Of a stretch of DNA of 64,000 bases, positions 12,327 to 22,774 are shown piece by piece (positions within the stretch are counted from its first letter, which is position 1; each line of letters begins with the position of its first letter). The position numbers were made by a program, and so were the translations under genes. Location of the stretch: assembly GCA_033032175.1 (NCBI GenBank), contig CM065309.1:16802001-16866000 (forward strand), read 5' to 3'. This DNA is from Saturnia japonica (Eukaryota > Arthropoda > Insecta > Lepidoptera > Saturniidae). The notes under the pieces are model-generated. The model was not told the origin of the DNA and ran no database searches. It was given only the letters and a program-made list of their open reading frames with translations.

Positions 12327-13573
12327 AAAAGTTTTTTAAACTATGAAATTGCCGTTCTGCAGTACTGGCCATTTCAAATCAAAATAATTTTTGTTTGGCT
12401 AAGAATTCTAATTTAAAATTAATTTTATTTTAAAAACATGGAATTCTTTTTCCAAAAGTAGTAATTTGTTTATTGATTAGTTTTACATTTTCATCGCATT
12501 TCAATGTTTTTTGTCATCATGGTTACGTTAAAAATTCGAGTAATTATGGAATATGAGTACCGTCGTGGCAGCAACGCGGCACAAGCGGCACGCAACATCA
12601 ACGACGTTTACGGAGCTAACACTACAAACCAACGCACCACCTGTTATTGGTTTGCTCGCTTCCGTTCTGGGAATTTCGACCTGAAAAATGAACCTCGCGG
12701 TCGTCCGAAGACTTTGGTCGACAATGACGATGTAAAGGCGATTGTGGAAGCTGATGATACACAATCTACGGCTGAATTAGCAGCAGCTTTCGACGTTAGC
12801 GTCAAAACAATATTGGTCCATTTGCGTCAAATTGGCAAGGTAAAAAAGCTTGACAAATGGGTGCCCCACGAACTCAATGATCGCCAGCGCGAAGTACGCG
12901 TCGAGACGTGCTTTGCACTGCTCAACAAACACACAAATGAAGGAATTTTGAACCGCAAGCGCTCAGCAAGTTGGTTGGATCCTGGTTCAGCACCTAAACA
13001 ATGCCCTAAACGAAAACTTACCCGTAGAAAAGTGATGGTCACTGTTTGGTGGTCTAGCGCCGGTGTGATTCATCACAGCTTCTTACCAAACGGGGTGATC
13101 ATTACTGCAGATGTGTACTGTGAAGAACTGAACACAATGATGGAGAAGCTGGCACATCTTCAACCAGCATTGGTCAATCACTCGTCTCCGCTGCTCCTGC
13201 ACGACAACGCGCGACCTCATACTGAACAGCAGACAGTCTCCAAGTTGCAAGAACTGGGGTTGGAAGTTCTCCGTCATCCGCCCTACTCACCAGACCTTGC
13301 GCCTACAGACTACTACTTTTTCCAGAATTTGGATAACTCCTTGGCGGGGAAAAAATTCAATACCCGAGAGGCAGTACAAAATGCCTTTGAAGAATTTGTT
13401 GCCTCCCGTCCAGCTGATTTCTTTAAGAAGGGCATCAATAAACTGCCACTGCGCTGGCAAAGATGCATTGATTGCATGGGTAATTACTTCGATTAATACA
13501 AATAAAAAATACATGAAAAAAATTCGTTTAAATTTTTTCATACAAAACGGCAATTTCATAGGTAAAGACCTAA
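12326..13573 (+). mobile_element. mariner element, near full length, inserted in a SINE
   Basis: The transposase frame (12504-13496) sits between decayed inverted ends. The left end contains 'ctatgaaattgccgttctgc' and the right end 'acggcaatttcataggtaaa', which are mutual inverted repeats. The right end finishes '..gacctaa' followed by TA, as expected for mariner. The left end is diverged, so its first base is approximate. The overall size of about 1.25 kb fits a mariner. Confidence 0.75.
12504..13496 (+). pseudogene. mariner (DD34D) transposase, first catalytic motif deleted
   Basis: This is an uninterrupted frame of 330 codons. The upstream ATG at 12504 adds residues, and the conserved start is probably the ATG near 12546 (MEYEYRRG). 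The N-terminal half carries the DNA-binding domain of mariner transposases, with helix-turn-helix segments (roughly residues 15-110) including 'WVPHEL', a linker-region hallmark. The C-terminal half has 'HDNARPHT' with the second catalytic Asp and 'YSPDLAPTDYYFF' with the third. I count 34 residues between them, which defines DD34D. The usual block carrying the first catalytic Asp ('..DEKW..') is absent between 'NEGILN' and 'RKRSASW'. That is a clean in-frame loss of about a dozen residues near 12948. The open frame therefore cannot encode an active nuclease. Confidence 0.9.
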
Positions 13574-13610
13574 TATTAGGTGCTATTAATCGAGCACAAA
13601 ACTAAACTCC
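13574..13610 (-). mobile_element. Middle part of the split SINE
   Basis: Reverse-complemented, it reads 'ggagtttagttttgtgctcg' then 'attaatagc', matching the SINE body at about 10150-10200 ('ggaatttggctttgtgcccaattaatggc'). It lies between the mariner and the small MITE. Confidence 0.65.
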
Positions 13611-13799
13611 GCCCCCTTATTACGTATTTCGCAACAGCAAAGCGATAGCAGAAATCGCTGAATATTTACTTAGAAATCGCAAATTTCTATAATGTAACAC
13701 TAAAAATGTAACAAACACAATCTGGTTTTGTCATTTCGAAGCATATATTTAGTGATTTCTGCTATCTCTTTGCTATTGCGAAATACATATTAAGGGGAC
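13611..13799. mobile_element. Small foldback MITE inserted in the SINE
   Basis: The ends are imperfect inverted repeats of about 45 bp: 'ccccttattacgtatttcgc' on the left and the inverse of 'gcgaaatacatattaagggg' on the right. 'gatagcagaaatc' and 'gatttctgctatc' lie further in. The centre is AT-rich and has no open frame. Removing it rejoins two SINE segments. A diverged relative is at 3838-3945. Confidence 0.7.
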
Positions 13800-13880
13800 A
13801 GAGCTGCTAATCGGAATTTCATAGTAAAGCCCAATAACACTTTGCTCAACCTGGGGCTATTAAGGCAATTCAGCCGGAAT
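13800..13880 (-). mobile_element. 5' part of the split SINE
   Basis: Reverse-complemented, it reads 'gagcaaagtgttattgggct' and continues to 'agcagctctg', matching the SINE region just after the B box at 10120-10165. The tRNA-like head itself is decayed beyond recognition here. Confidence 0.6.
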
Positions 13881-14689
13881 CAGCCACTGTATATCCAGTA
13901 CTCAAGCAATAGAATAGCACAGAATATAGTAATATGGCAGAGATAAACACATCACCTTGTCTCTCTTTTGATTTAATTACTATGTTTCAGGAACAGCCAG
14001 GCCTCGTGTTCCAGTGTTACTAAGCCGTACTATTGAGCCGAGAGGTCGCGTTCTTTCTCCGCGTAATGAGCATAATTCTCAGTTTTAAATCTGAGTATTA
14101 AATACCCATATATGTATGTCTATAAACTATATAATTATCTTAGTGCAAGCTTTGCTTAGCTTGGAATTAAATGGCCGTGTGCGGAATTGCGATCTCTAGG
14201 TGGACGCGGTTGTTTTTCAGTCACAATGCCGTGACTTTGCTGTGGTATATAAAAAAAAGTAAAATCGTATTTAAATTAATGAAATTATCTTTAAATTATC
14301 TTTACTGGATAATATTTTAATGAGAAGAATGATTTAAATATAGACTATACCATTCCCGTTATCAACGATAAAATCTAACCTGTCGATAGGATTATAACAT
14401 CTGGCAGATGTTTTGCAAGTTCTTTATAACTTCGACAGCATCGAAGCCGGCGTGACCCATTTCAACGGCCAGCCCTAAATTTCCTTCCTCTGGGAAATAA
14501 CTTTAGTCATGTCGGCAGTTCTGTTTTTGGCATAATTTTTCTTCTAGAAACGTTTTAAGATTAAATTTATTGGCCTGATTTTTTTATACAACATGCTATA
14601 TTTATATTTACCCTCTAAGGATTTAGGGCCTACAATGGTATTATAATTTAAGAAAACAATTAAGAATAAATTAAGTAGCATTTTTTGTA

Positions 14690-15060
14690 ACGAAAGCAGT
14701 GGCTTGCGGTAGGAGTTGACTTGTAGAAATTGTCATGTCAAAAAGAGGCGTTTCCCCAGGCAACTTTCTTTCTCTTTTTCTATCATATACGAGTGTGTGT
14801 GTGTGCGTGCGGGTATCGAGATTCAAGCAGACGAGCATCATGCGTGGCCGGTTGTTCTACTCGTCAATTTGTTGACACACGGCGTTCACCCGTCGACAGC
14901 GAGTGGACGTCGAGTGAGTATGCGGTGCTAGTCTGGTTCCGGGTTTATAAGTTTAACCTTATCTTTTGTCAGTACGGTAATGTGCAGTTATTCCTTCGAA
15001 GTAGGGTAAAAGATACATTATTTATAAATTGTACAATACTTAGGTACTGTGTTGATTAAT
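14690..15060 (+). promoter_or_regulatory. Possible promoter / untranslated first exon (weak)
   Basis: A GC-richer island in AT-rich surroundings holds a GT-repeat (about 14790-14806) and the sequence 'gacgtcgagtgagtatg', a good match to an insect 5' splice site (GTGAGT at 14914-14919). Both overlapping open frames (14716-14931 and 14730-15059) lack domains. It could equally be the edge of an unrecognised repeat. I list it because nothing else in the first 15 kb has this composition. Confidence 0.2.
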
Positions 15061-15384
15061 GTAATGTCTTCCGTTTCTTGTTCAAACAAAACTTAAAGTT
15101 AGTGAATTCGTGTAATATATACATCCGAACTTAAAGAAAGTTGTTGGAATGTTTCAACGCTAAGATAAAGTTGATTGTCGAGGGAAAACAGTGTCATTTG
15201 TACTTTTCATTAATTACTTAATTTAATGAAGCGTCGGGAATTTATTATCTATTTTAATATTTTTTTCTATTTTTGTTGACTCTGTGTGTATAGAATCTCA
15301 CACACATAATAATATTTTAATGAAAATTAAGCATAGTTTATATTATGGTAAACAAATAGCTGATATAATACATACTTATATAGA

Positions 15385-16262
15385 TACTAGCTATGGGCTG
15401 AGAATTAATGAGTTACTCATCAAATGTCTTCTTTACGCTGATGATCAAGTACTTACTTGCATCGTCGGCTAACGATTTACAAGCGATTGTGGCTATTATG
15501 AAGGGAGCTTTGGAAAGAAAGGGATTGAAAGTAAACGCAAAGAAGACGAAAGTTATAGTGTTGGAAAAAGAAGAAAACATAACAAAAGTATTTATATGGT
15601 TCGATAGCGACGAACTGAAGCAACTGAGTCTGTATACTTGGGACCGATATTTACTAGGTATGGAAAGAGTGAAAGTGATATTTAAAGGAGAGTATAATGC
15701 CGGTAATATGGTAAATGGGGCGTTGAACACCTTTATGAACAGTTAAAAAATTTATACGAAAGCTCGTCAGGCTGTATATAGTGTATATAGAGGAGTAATA
15801 CTTCCAACACTTATGTACGGAAGTGAAAGCAGGGTGTGGCAGAAAAACCTTGAAAGTAAAATAAATGCAATGGAAATGAGAGTGCTAAGAGGTATGTTAG
15901 GAGTCAAATTGAGTGGCAGGATAAGAGAATTTTGTGGTATGAAAGATGATATAGTCACAAGGATTGAGAAATGAATGCTTAGATGGTTTAAGCATGTAGA
16001 GAGGTAGTAAAAGAAGAGTGACTAAACAAATTTATAACGCCAGTGTGAATGGGTATGTTTGAAGAGGAAGGCCTAGAGGAACATTCCTCGATCAAATCGG
16101 GGACGTTCTGAAGAGAGGTCAGGTCAAGAGTATTCTAAACCGACGAGCATACATGAAAAGATTGATGAACGTTGAAGAAGCAAAAGATGTATGCTAAGAT
16201 CATAGCAAGTGGAAGTACGTGGTCTCTGCCTACCCCGTTGGGAAAGAGGCGTGATTTATGTA
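15385..16262 (+). pseudogene. RTE-like non-LTR retrotransposon, 3' fragment
   Basis: This is the 3' end of a reverse transcriptase gene, broken by frameshifts. The first frame shows 'KCLLYADDQVL' with the polymerase YADD catalytic motif (about 15421-15456). Reading then shifts frame to 'ASSANDLQAIVAIMKGAL..KKTKV', then shifts again to a later segment with 'LMYGSESRVWQKNLESKINAMEMR' style thumb/connection sequence (about 15800-15975) and an in-frame stop. The last block resembles the usual 'AYPxGKR' end, followed by a (GTAT)n tail at about 16258-16272. Tails of short tandem repeats are typical of the RTE clade. The endonuclease and most of the polymerase are missing, as in 5'-truncated insertion. 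Confidence 0.75.
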
Positions 16263-16274
16263 TGTATGTATATA

Positions 16275-16515
16275 GCTATACTCCACTGTTTCACCCGTGT
16301 TTAATTCGAACAATTAACTCCACCGCGCCGTGCGCCGCGCACCTCCTCCAACCCCACCAACCTGTAGGATATCTTTGTTCTCACTTCTCGTACTTACCCT
16401 ACAGCTTTCCAGATTGCTTGGCGCTCCTGGTCACAGCCTGTAACTCCCGCCACCTTCAATAAATAGGCGATAAAATGCTAAAAAATAAACAATCACTTGA
16501 TGATTACAGTAAGAT
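16275..16515 (+). repeat. Dispersed repeat family D copy
   Basis: The head 'actccactgtttcacccgtg' and the later 'ttctcacttctcgtacttac', 'cagattgcttg' and 'aataggcgataaaatgct' follow the same order as the copies at 6045 and 42680. It begins directly after the RTE tail. An open frame on top of it (16172-16462) is fortuitous. Confidence 0.6.
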
Positions 16516-18177
16516 AAATTTATACGTAGAAATAATATTGTTTTGGTAAATAAATATGTTTAGAGTACATACGCAATGATATATAAATAAATAACAACAA
16601 TATACAAGAATCAATCCCATAAAATATGAAATGGTTAGTGTAACTTGTGGTATCATTTATTATTTAACTTAAACTCCGACTCCCACGTGAATAATCCATG
16701 TGTGAAGTAAGTTAACATAAGTGTGCATTTTGAACCGTTATAAAAGTTTTATTAAATTTACTTCAATCACGTGAACTTGTCTAACACGAACCGCATAAAA
16801 ACCTTTCTGTCGGTTCAAGGCTAGTGTTGTAGGTTGATAGCAAGATCTCTTTTAACAAATAAAAACTTGGTATATTCAGTAAAATATCCTTTTCGTGAGT
16901 TAGGTTAAGGTGTCGAATTACATCTATATATCCTGGACACCTAAGCTAACTTCACCTGCACGTGGAGCACCCTGCTGAGTAACGAACGAGGAAATGACGA
17001 TAGCGGAGTGGTAGGGCTGTCTTCCCCAAATGGGTGGCGACCACCACGCATGTGATGAATTGACCGTAACACTGAGTAATTTTTGCGTGTCGCGATTTCT
17101 CGGTGGTCGACGTGGTGTTTGGATTGTACTGTGCTTACCATCAGAAACAGCACCGTCGATTTTCTGTGCTATTATAAAAAAGTAAGTTTTATAAGATTTC
17201 ATTGTGGTATAAATAAATATTTGGGAATATTCAATGAACTAAACTAATATCTAATTTTAGAACCAAAAACTAAGATTTAATTTAGTTGAGTTATCCTGGT
17301 TGTTTATTGTAGTAAAATAAAATATACTTTGGTAGGATATAGTTTTAAAGTAGTAGCTATAAATAAACCATATCACAGTATAGCCACATATTATATATAT
17401 ATCGGAAAAGGAAGGATTATGGCACAGAGTAATAATATTACGATTAAATGTTTGTTGTTTTTCAACTAAGTAAATAATGCTTATTAAAATCAACTGTGTA
17501 AATGTCTAAATAGCAAATCAATTCTCACAAAGCTACTTTTAAGCTGGTATTATTTAAAACTACACTTGTGTTTCTTAAACATAAAAAAATGTAAAACATT
17601 TTAACATAAAAAAGTTTAACCAGCACGGCAACTATTAAAAATTTCATGCATTTTAATTCCAAGCACGAATTTTGTGGTAAACTTTTAATGGTTCTGCTAG
17701 AAACACGTAAGAGTTATTATACATTACAAGTAACAATTAAATTATTGATTTTAGTTAGGAACATGCATTTAACATTTGTTGGCGATGTTTTTTTATATTT
17801 TTACTGTTCATTTGAAGTGTCCTGGATTTTGACAGTATACCTACATTTTTATTTGTTAAATCAAGATAACAACTTATAAAACAGAGACAAACATCTTAGC
17901 ATTCCATGGATTCACCGTGCGGGTGCCGGGTCCTAGCGTATCCGTGATTAATTCTTTCCAAATCTTCAAAGAAGTTTGACTTCAAAAACTCCATCATAAT
18001 GACTAGCATGAGATCGTGTATGTACCCTCGTATGAAACTGCATTTTTGACCGATATGAAGGCGACTACTGTCATTGAATCCTCAGCCCTTCGTAGTCATT
18101 TTAATTGTTCGATAACTAGGTATAATGTACCTACTCAATTACTGGTGTACTGCATTCTATACAGGAGTATTAAAAAA
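16516..18177. other. Non-coding stretch, one old repeat-like block
   Basis: No gene was recognised. A block at about 16960-17160 ('gtggtagggctgtc..ggtggcgacc..gtcgacgtggtg') has a composition different from its surroundings and a faint resemblance to 45600-45690. I could not define ends. The remaining short frames have no motifs. Confidence 0.3.
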
Positions 18178-18480
18178 ACCAGCTGTGCCCCACGGTTTCA
18201 CCCGTGTTAATTTAATCCGAAAAACACCGCACAGCCAACGCACCCATGTAGTCTATCATAATTGTGTTCTTCCCTCAAGTACCTATACATTATTTTAATT
18301 TTTCATTATCCCCTAAACTAAAGAGCAAAATTTAACTTCATGAAATTCTTTATGATGAAGTAACTTTTGTTAGTGAGGATTAATATGCCATGTCTGAAAA
18401 TAATGCTTATAAATCACATTTTAATTTTCAACAATTCTTTGTCACAAAATACCTTATTGTGGCTTGTTTATAAGAGATAG
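18178..18480 (+). repeat. Dispersed repeat family D copy
   Basis: It starts with 'agctgtgccccacggtttca' and runs through 'cataattgtgttcttccctc', 'aagtacctatacattatttt' and 'gaagtaacttttgttagtga', closely paralleling 35265-35560. A matching 3' end ('tttttcaaatccgactggta' and 'ccagagattagcg') appears at 18710-18765 after about 230 bp of unrelated sequence. Confidence 0.6.
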
Positions 18481-18709
18481 GCATATGCAATTGCTGACTT
18501 CTTTTAGATATACTAAGGACCAATATTACTGTAGAACATTGTATTTCAATATCATTAACGATTATGCCAGCGCACGGGGATAAAGCAGTTCGGGAGGGCC
18601 TCGATTTCCAACTTACATAACAAAATTCAATATTTAAGGCTATTTGAGAGTTGTAGCCTAATCTTAAATAACCTATACAACTCATCGAGAGACTGGCTGT
18701 CATATACAA

Positions 18710-18765
18710 AAATAATTTTTCAAATCCGACTGGTAGTTCCAGAGATTAGCGTGTAAACAAACAAA
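18710..18765 (+). repeat. 3' end of dispersed repeat family D
   Basis: It contains 'ttttcaaatccgactggtag', 'ttccagagattagcgtg' and 'taaacaaacaa', the tail shared with 6260, 42920 and 49255. Confidence 0.55.
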
Positions 18766-19332
18766 AAACTTTTCCGCTTTTTCATTTTAGTGTAGGTGTG
18801 TGTAACCTTTATTAGGGTTAAAATGAAACTTCTTTGAATTTGAATTTAAATACCATCATACCTTTAAGTTATTATGTACGAATTGTCCGTAACGTAAACG
18901 TGACGTTACAAATATTTTCATTACCATGCTAAAAAAAATTTATTTCTATTATATTTACAGTCAACGTTTTAAATATTTGTTGAATATATAATCAGTTTAT
19001 GGGAATACATAGAAAATTACACCCGCGATATCATCTCTGAAGTCAATAAAACATCTCGCAAGAGCATTAAAAAGTCATAAAAACATACGTATGTACTAAA
19101 AAGTGTGCGTTACCGGCAATATATTTGCTTAGTTGAAAACGGCAGTCTACTTTGTATGTTTACGTTAAGTAGATAACATGTTTTCTTTTTCTTTGCTGCT
19201 GTTGAAGGGCTTTCACGTGTTTACTCGTTGCTTAAAACTTTTACATGTATGTACGATAATGTATAGTTAATATTTTCTGTCATAGTTAAAACAAAAGTGA
19301 AATGAAACGACCTCTATAGAATTTTATGGTAG

Positions 19333-19526
19333 TGTAGAAGAACTATTGCAAAGGGAGGATCCTCCGACCAGACGGGTGTTATGTCTGGCGGGCAGCTGCC
19401 CAACGGTTGTAGTCGGGTTCTTGTATATACACTCAATTGAAGAGTTAATTTCTATTGCGCGATGTAGGATGCGTCGTATGTGGCTCGATAGATGTCGCTG
19501 TGTGTCGCTATGTAGATGTCGCTACA
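19333..19526 (+). repeat. 5' LTR of the TRIM-like element
   Basis: It begins 'tgtagaagaactattgcaaa' and ends 'tgtcgctaca'. It differs from the other LTR at, for example, 'tgtaga' versus 'tgtgga', and 'caattgaagagtt' versus 'taattgaagattt'. Few differences imply a fairly recent insertion. Confidence 0.85.
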
Positions 19527-19665
19527 TCACTCCCCTCCGAGACCGGAGGTCGATAGCAGGTTGAGTCGTCCATACATCATCTAGTGATGCTTGCCGGGCC
19601 AGTGGGATGTTCCAGTGAGTCGGGACCAGATGCCGCATAGTTCACGGTGAGTCGGAACTGTCTGC

Positions 19666-19826
19666 GGTGATGTCCCCAGTGAGTCGGGGTGATGCCCCAG
19701 TGAGTCGGGGTGATGCCCCCAGTGAGTCGGGGTGATGCCCCCAGTGAGTCGGGGTGATGCCCCCAGTGAGTCGGGGTGATGCCCCCAGTGAGTCGGGGTG
19801 ATGCCCCCAGTGAGTCAGGGTGATGC
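19666..19826 (+). repeat. 22-bp minisatellite inside the TRIM-like element
   Basis: There are about seven tandem copies of a unit like GATGCCCCCAGTGAGTCGGGGT. One is shorter by a base and the last carries GTCAGGGT. Diverged single copies of the 'gtgagtcgg' core flank the array (about 19600-19665 and 19830-19850). Long open frames on both strands here arise from the repeat and are not genes. Confidence 0.9.
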
Positions 19827-20140
19827 TGCAAGAATGCTCCAGTGAGTCGGAGTGTTGCAGTGCTGCGTAGTGACTGGCTGCTGCGTCGACCAGGAGAGAA
19901 GTGCGTCTCTGCTTGCTGACCGGCCGAAGTGCAGTGTGCTGTGCCAAGGTCGCTGAGAAGGCTGAGGGTGATGACCAGGAATGCGCGTCCGCTGCATGCT
20001 GGTGGTCAGGATACCCGAAGTAGCCGTGGATGCTGGCTGGCTGTATGACTCGCTGCTCGAAAGCTTGTGGAAGTGATAATGACGTCACGATGTAGTTGTG
20101 CGAAGAAGGTTGTGCTGACGTTCATGCTCGGGGACACCAG

Positions 20141-20334
20141 TGTGGAAGAACTATTGCAAAGGGAGGATCCTCCGACCAGACGGGTGTTATGTCTGGCGGG
20201 CAGCTGCCCAACGGTTGTAGTCGGGTTCTTGTATATACACTTAATTGAAGATTTAATTTCTATTGCGCGATGTAGGATGCGTCGTATGTGGCTCGATAGA
20301 TGTCGCTGTGTGTCGCTATGTAGATGTCGCTACA
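20141..20334 (+). repeat. 3' LTR of the TRIM-like element
   Basis: It begins 'tgtggaagaactattgcaaa' and ends 'tgtcgctaca', with GTAG immediately after. It is the same length as the 5' LTR. Confidence 0.85.
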
Positions 20335-22529
20335 GTAGTTTATTTAAATGTCCATTTACAATTATTTCAAACAAAAGCCATTAATCAAATATAAGATATT
20401 AGTTTTAATTTACATTTATGATAGTATGAAATAAATCGATATCTAAGAATGTTTGTTTGTATGTTCCCTAGGGACTCAAAAATTGCTAGAGCATTTTAGA
20501 TGAAATTTTCAGAAAATCTTTATATTACCCCAGCGGGTGATCTTGTAAAATTTGGTAGTGATCGAAATTTTTTAGAGTCACAGCAACGCGTGGCCGGTGT
20601 TGCTTGTAACCATTTAATTATAAGATAATCTCAAAACATGTTTCAGTTAAATATTCATATTAAGAGATCATAAAAATGTCCACAGATAATATTCAACATT
20701 TCACAAAGTATTAAGTAGCTATAAAATGTATTTTAAAGATAGCATATAGAAATACAACTAATTTAACCGCAGTATTATTCCGAACATACAAATTTATTAT
20801 TGCTATAGTTTTTTGTATTAATTTGTAAGGCCTCTCAAACGTTTTTTTCTAATTTTTCAAAACTTCGATCCAACAAGATGGGGTAGTTCAAACAAGGGAG
20901 TCACCATTTTATTGCAATACTGAAATCATCACAGGACACTATATTCACTTCATGATGTCAGTAATGGTCTTCAATAAGGAGAACTAGTACTGGTAGTTGC
21001 TAAGTTAGGAAAAGAAGAAGAAGAACAAAAACAACCAAATGATATCACGAAAATGACACCAATATTACGTATATAGGGTACACCTCTAAATGACAAATCA
21101 AGATGCCGCCAAAACCTATACCTAGAATATTCTCATAGGGTTGCCAAGATCCCTTTTTATTTGATTATATACTTACGTATTCTCAAATTCACATTTGACA
21201 CTTTTATTTCCATGATAATAATTTTCATGAATAAATAACTACGACACATTTCAAAAATCTGTTTCTATTTACATGAACTTTGTTTTTAAACTGATTCATT
21301 ATTATGAAATATGAAAGCAAAGTTCATTTATTTGTTAGCAACCTTTCGAAATATGATAACGTTCATTAGGCTTCGTAGAGGCTTGTGTCTGTTGGAGTTT
21401 ATAATGGTTAGTTTTATGTACACACACTCCCACGCTAGCAATTAACCTATGTATATACTATACAATAATTTCAATTTTAAAGCAATTTTTTAAGTTTGTT
21501 TTAGAAATACGTTTTTTTTTAAATCATATATTTAATCCTCTTCATCTTATACATAAAAATCGATGCTTGTATGTCGACTGTGACAAATACACATTTTAGA
21601 GTTTAGTTGCCAAGTGCTTGGTGTGCTGTAAAATAACTTAAAATACAATTAAAAAAACATGGGGCCTACAAGGATTATTTGTAAGTCACATGTCCTTTTT
21701 CTTACATATAATTAAATCATAATAAAATGAAATGAGTAATGGAATACCCATCGTTACACGAGTCTTTTTAAGAGTTTTCTTTAAGGCCATCTCATTTTAC
21801 TGCAGCAACTTCAATTAAAGTAGATTGCATTTAAGCTTGTGTGGGGTTTCGTCAAGGGCTTCCCATTAATTAACTGACACTTAACACTGGTTCTAACTTA
21901 ATATCCAAAGAAACGTACACGACAGACTGTCTGGAAAGTGGGAACGTTTTTATTTTGATCTCTACACCGATGTATTGTGGCGTAAAATAGCATAGGCTGG
22001 GTTAGGGGAACCTACGAGGCGATTTGCATACGTGTACCTGTTTATACAATTTCCATTCAACATCTATACTCAATATATTTTGTGTATTTTATTAATATTA
22101 TACTTAGGACCTCTTCCGTACCATGTAACCTTTCATATAACTCATAGCTAAACAAAATTAGTTAATTACAATTAGCCTCCTAAATGGATCTATCTTAAAC
22201 GCATTTAGGGTCGTCTTGTACGAAACATACGGGGCGCGCTGATTTAGGTAAAGCAGTCATTGCGTTCCGTTTCACGACTTGACGAGTTTATTAACCCGAA
22301 AAGCACGACGACTTAAACTTATGCATAGAATGAATCGTGCATAGTTAGATGTCATTGTTTTTATTGCCTGTCAAATTCAAATAAATAACACGAAAATAGT
22401 GCAATTATCTTCTACTAGATATGCGTCAGAAATCTGGTAAAAGTGTTAATACCTCGCTGGCTCTTATGATGTCTCACTTCCTTTATTCCCGTGATTTTAT
22501 ATACATAATTTGTATTTTTAAATCGTAAG
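20335..22529. other. Non-coding stretch without recognised genes
   Basis: No coding domain or RNA gene was found. The part near 20450-20610 looks like an old dispersed repeat (phrases such as 'gatgaaattttcagaaaatc' and 'gggtgatcttgtaaaatttg'), but its ends could not be set. Confidence 0.3.
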
Positions 22530-22715
22530 GAGTCACTTCTAATTTATCTTTGTGCAAGACGTTAATTTTGTTTAACCATTTTAAGTACGACTAGTCTCAA
22601 TTTAATCATATAACACGTTACGCAAGTCACCCTAAATAAGATTAAAGTAAGACTAAACGCATTTAAAATGGTTAATCAAAATTAGCGCCTTGCACAAATA
22701 TAAATTATAGTCTGT
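22530..22715. repeat. Imperfect hairpin, MITE-like
   Basis: The left arm around 'tttgtgcaagacgttaattt' pairs with the right arm around 'aaattagcgccttgcacaaa', and the complementarity extends through 'ttaaccattttaa' into 'tttagtcttactttaatctt'. The whole is about 185 bp. It lies only about 60 bp from the left end of the giant foldback element. Confidence 0.6.
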
Positions 22716-22765
22716 ACTGTGCTTTGTAAAATGTAGCTCGGGTCGTATGGCGGCTATCGCTATGA

Positions 22766-22774
22766 CTACCTTAG
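22766..22774 (+). other. Target-site duplication, left copy (CTACCTTAG)
   Basis: These nine bases immediately precede the left end of the foldback element and are repeated exactly after its right end. The next bases outward differ, so the duplication is exactly 9 bp. Confidence 0.85.

Larger units (their letters stand above)
19333..20334 (+). mobile_element. TRIM-like non-autonomous LTR element
   Basis: Two direct repeats of exactly 194 bp (19333-19526 and 20141-20334) start TG and end CA, differ at only a few positions, and bound a 614-bp interior. GTAG precedes the first and follows the second, a 4-bp target duplication. The bases before the right LTR ('gctcggggacaccag') recall the 'GGGGACGAG' that precedes the 3' LTR in some insect Gypsy elements. 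No gag or pol frame exists inside. The interior is instead GC-rich with a 22-bp minisatellite. I infer a terminal-repeat element in miniature, mobilised by an unknown Gypsy-type parent. The orientation is assumed from that right-hand motif. Confidence 0.8.

Noticed and set aside
19577..20088. Overlapping long minus-strand frames with a repeated HHPDSLGASPRLTGGIT peptide
   Set aside because: They are translations of the 22-bp minisatellite inside the TRIM-like element; the repeat unit, not a protein, explains them.
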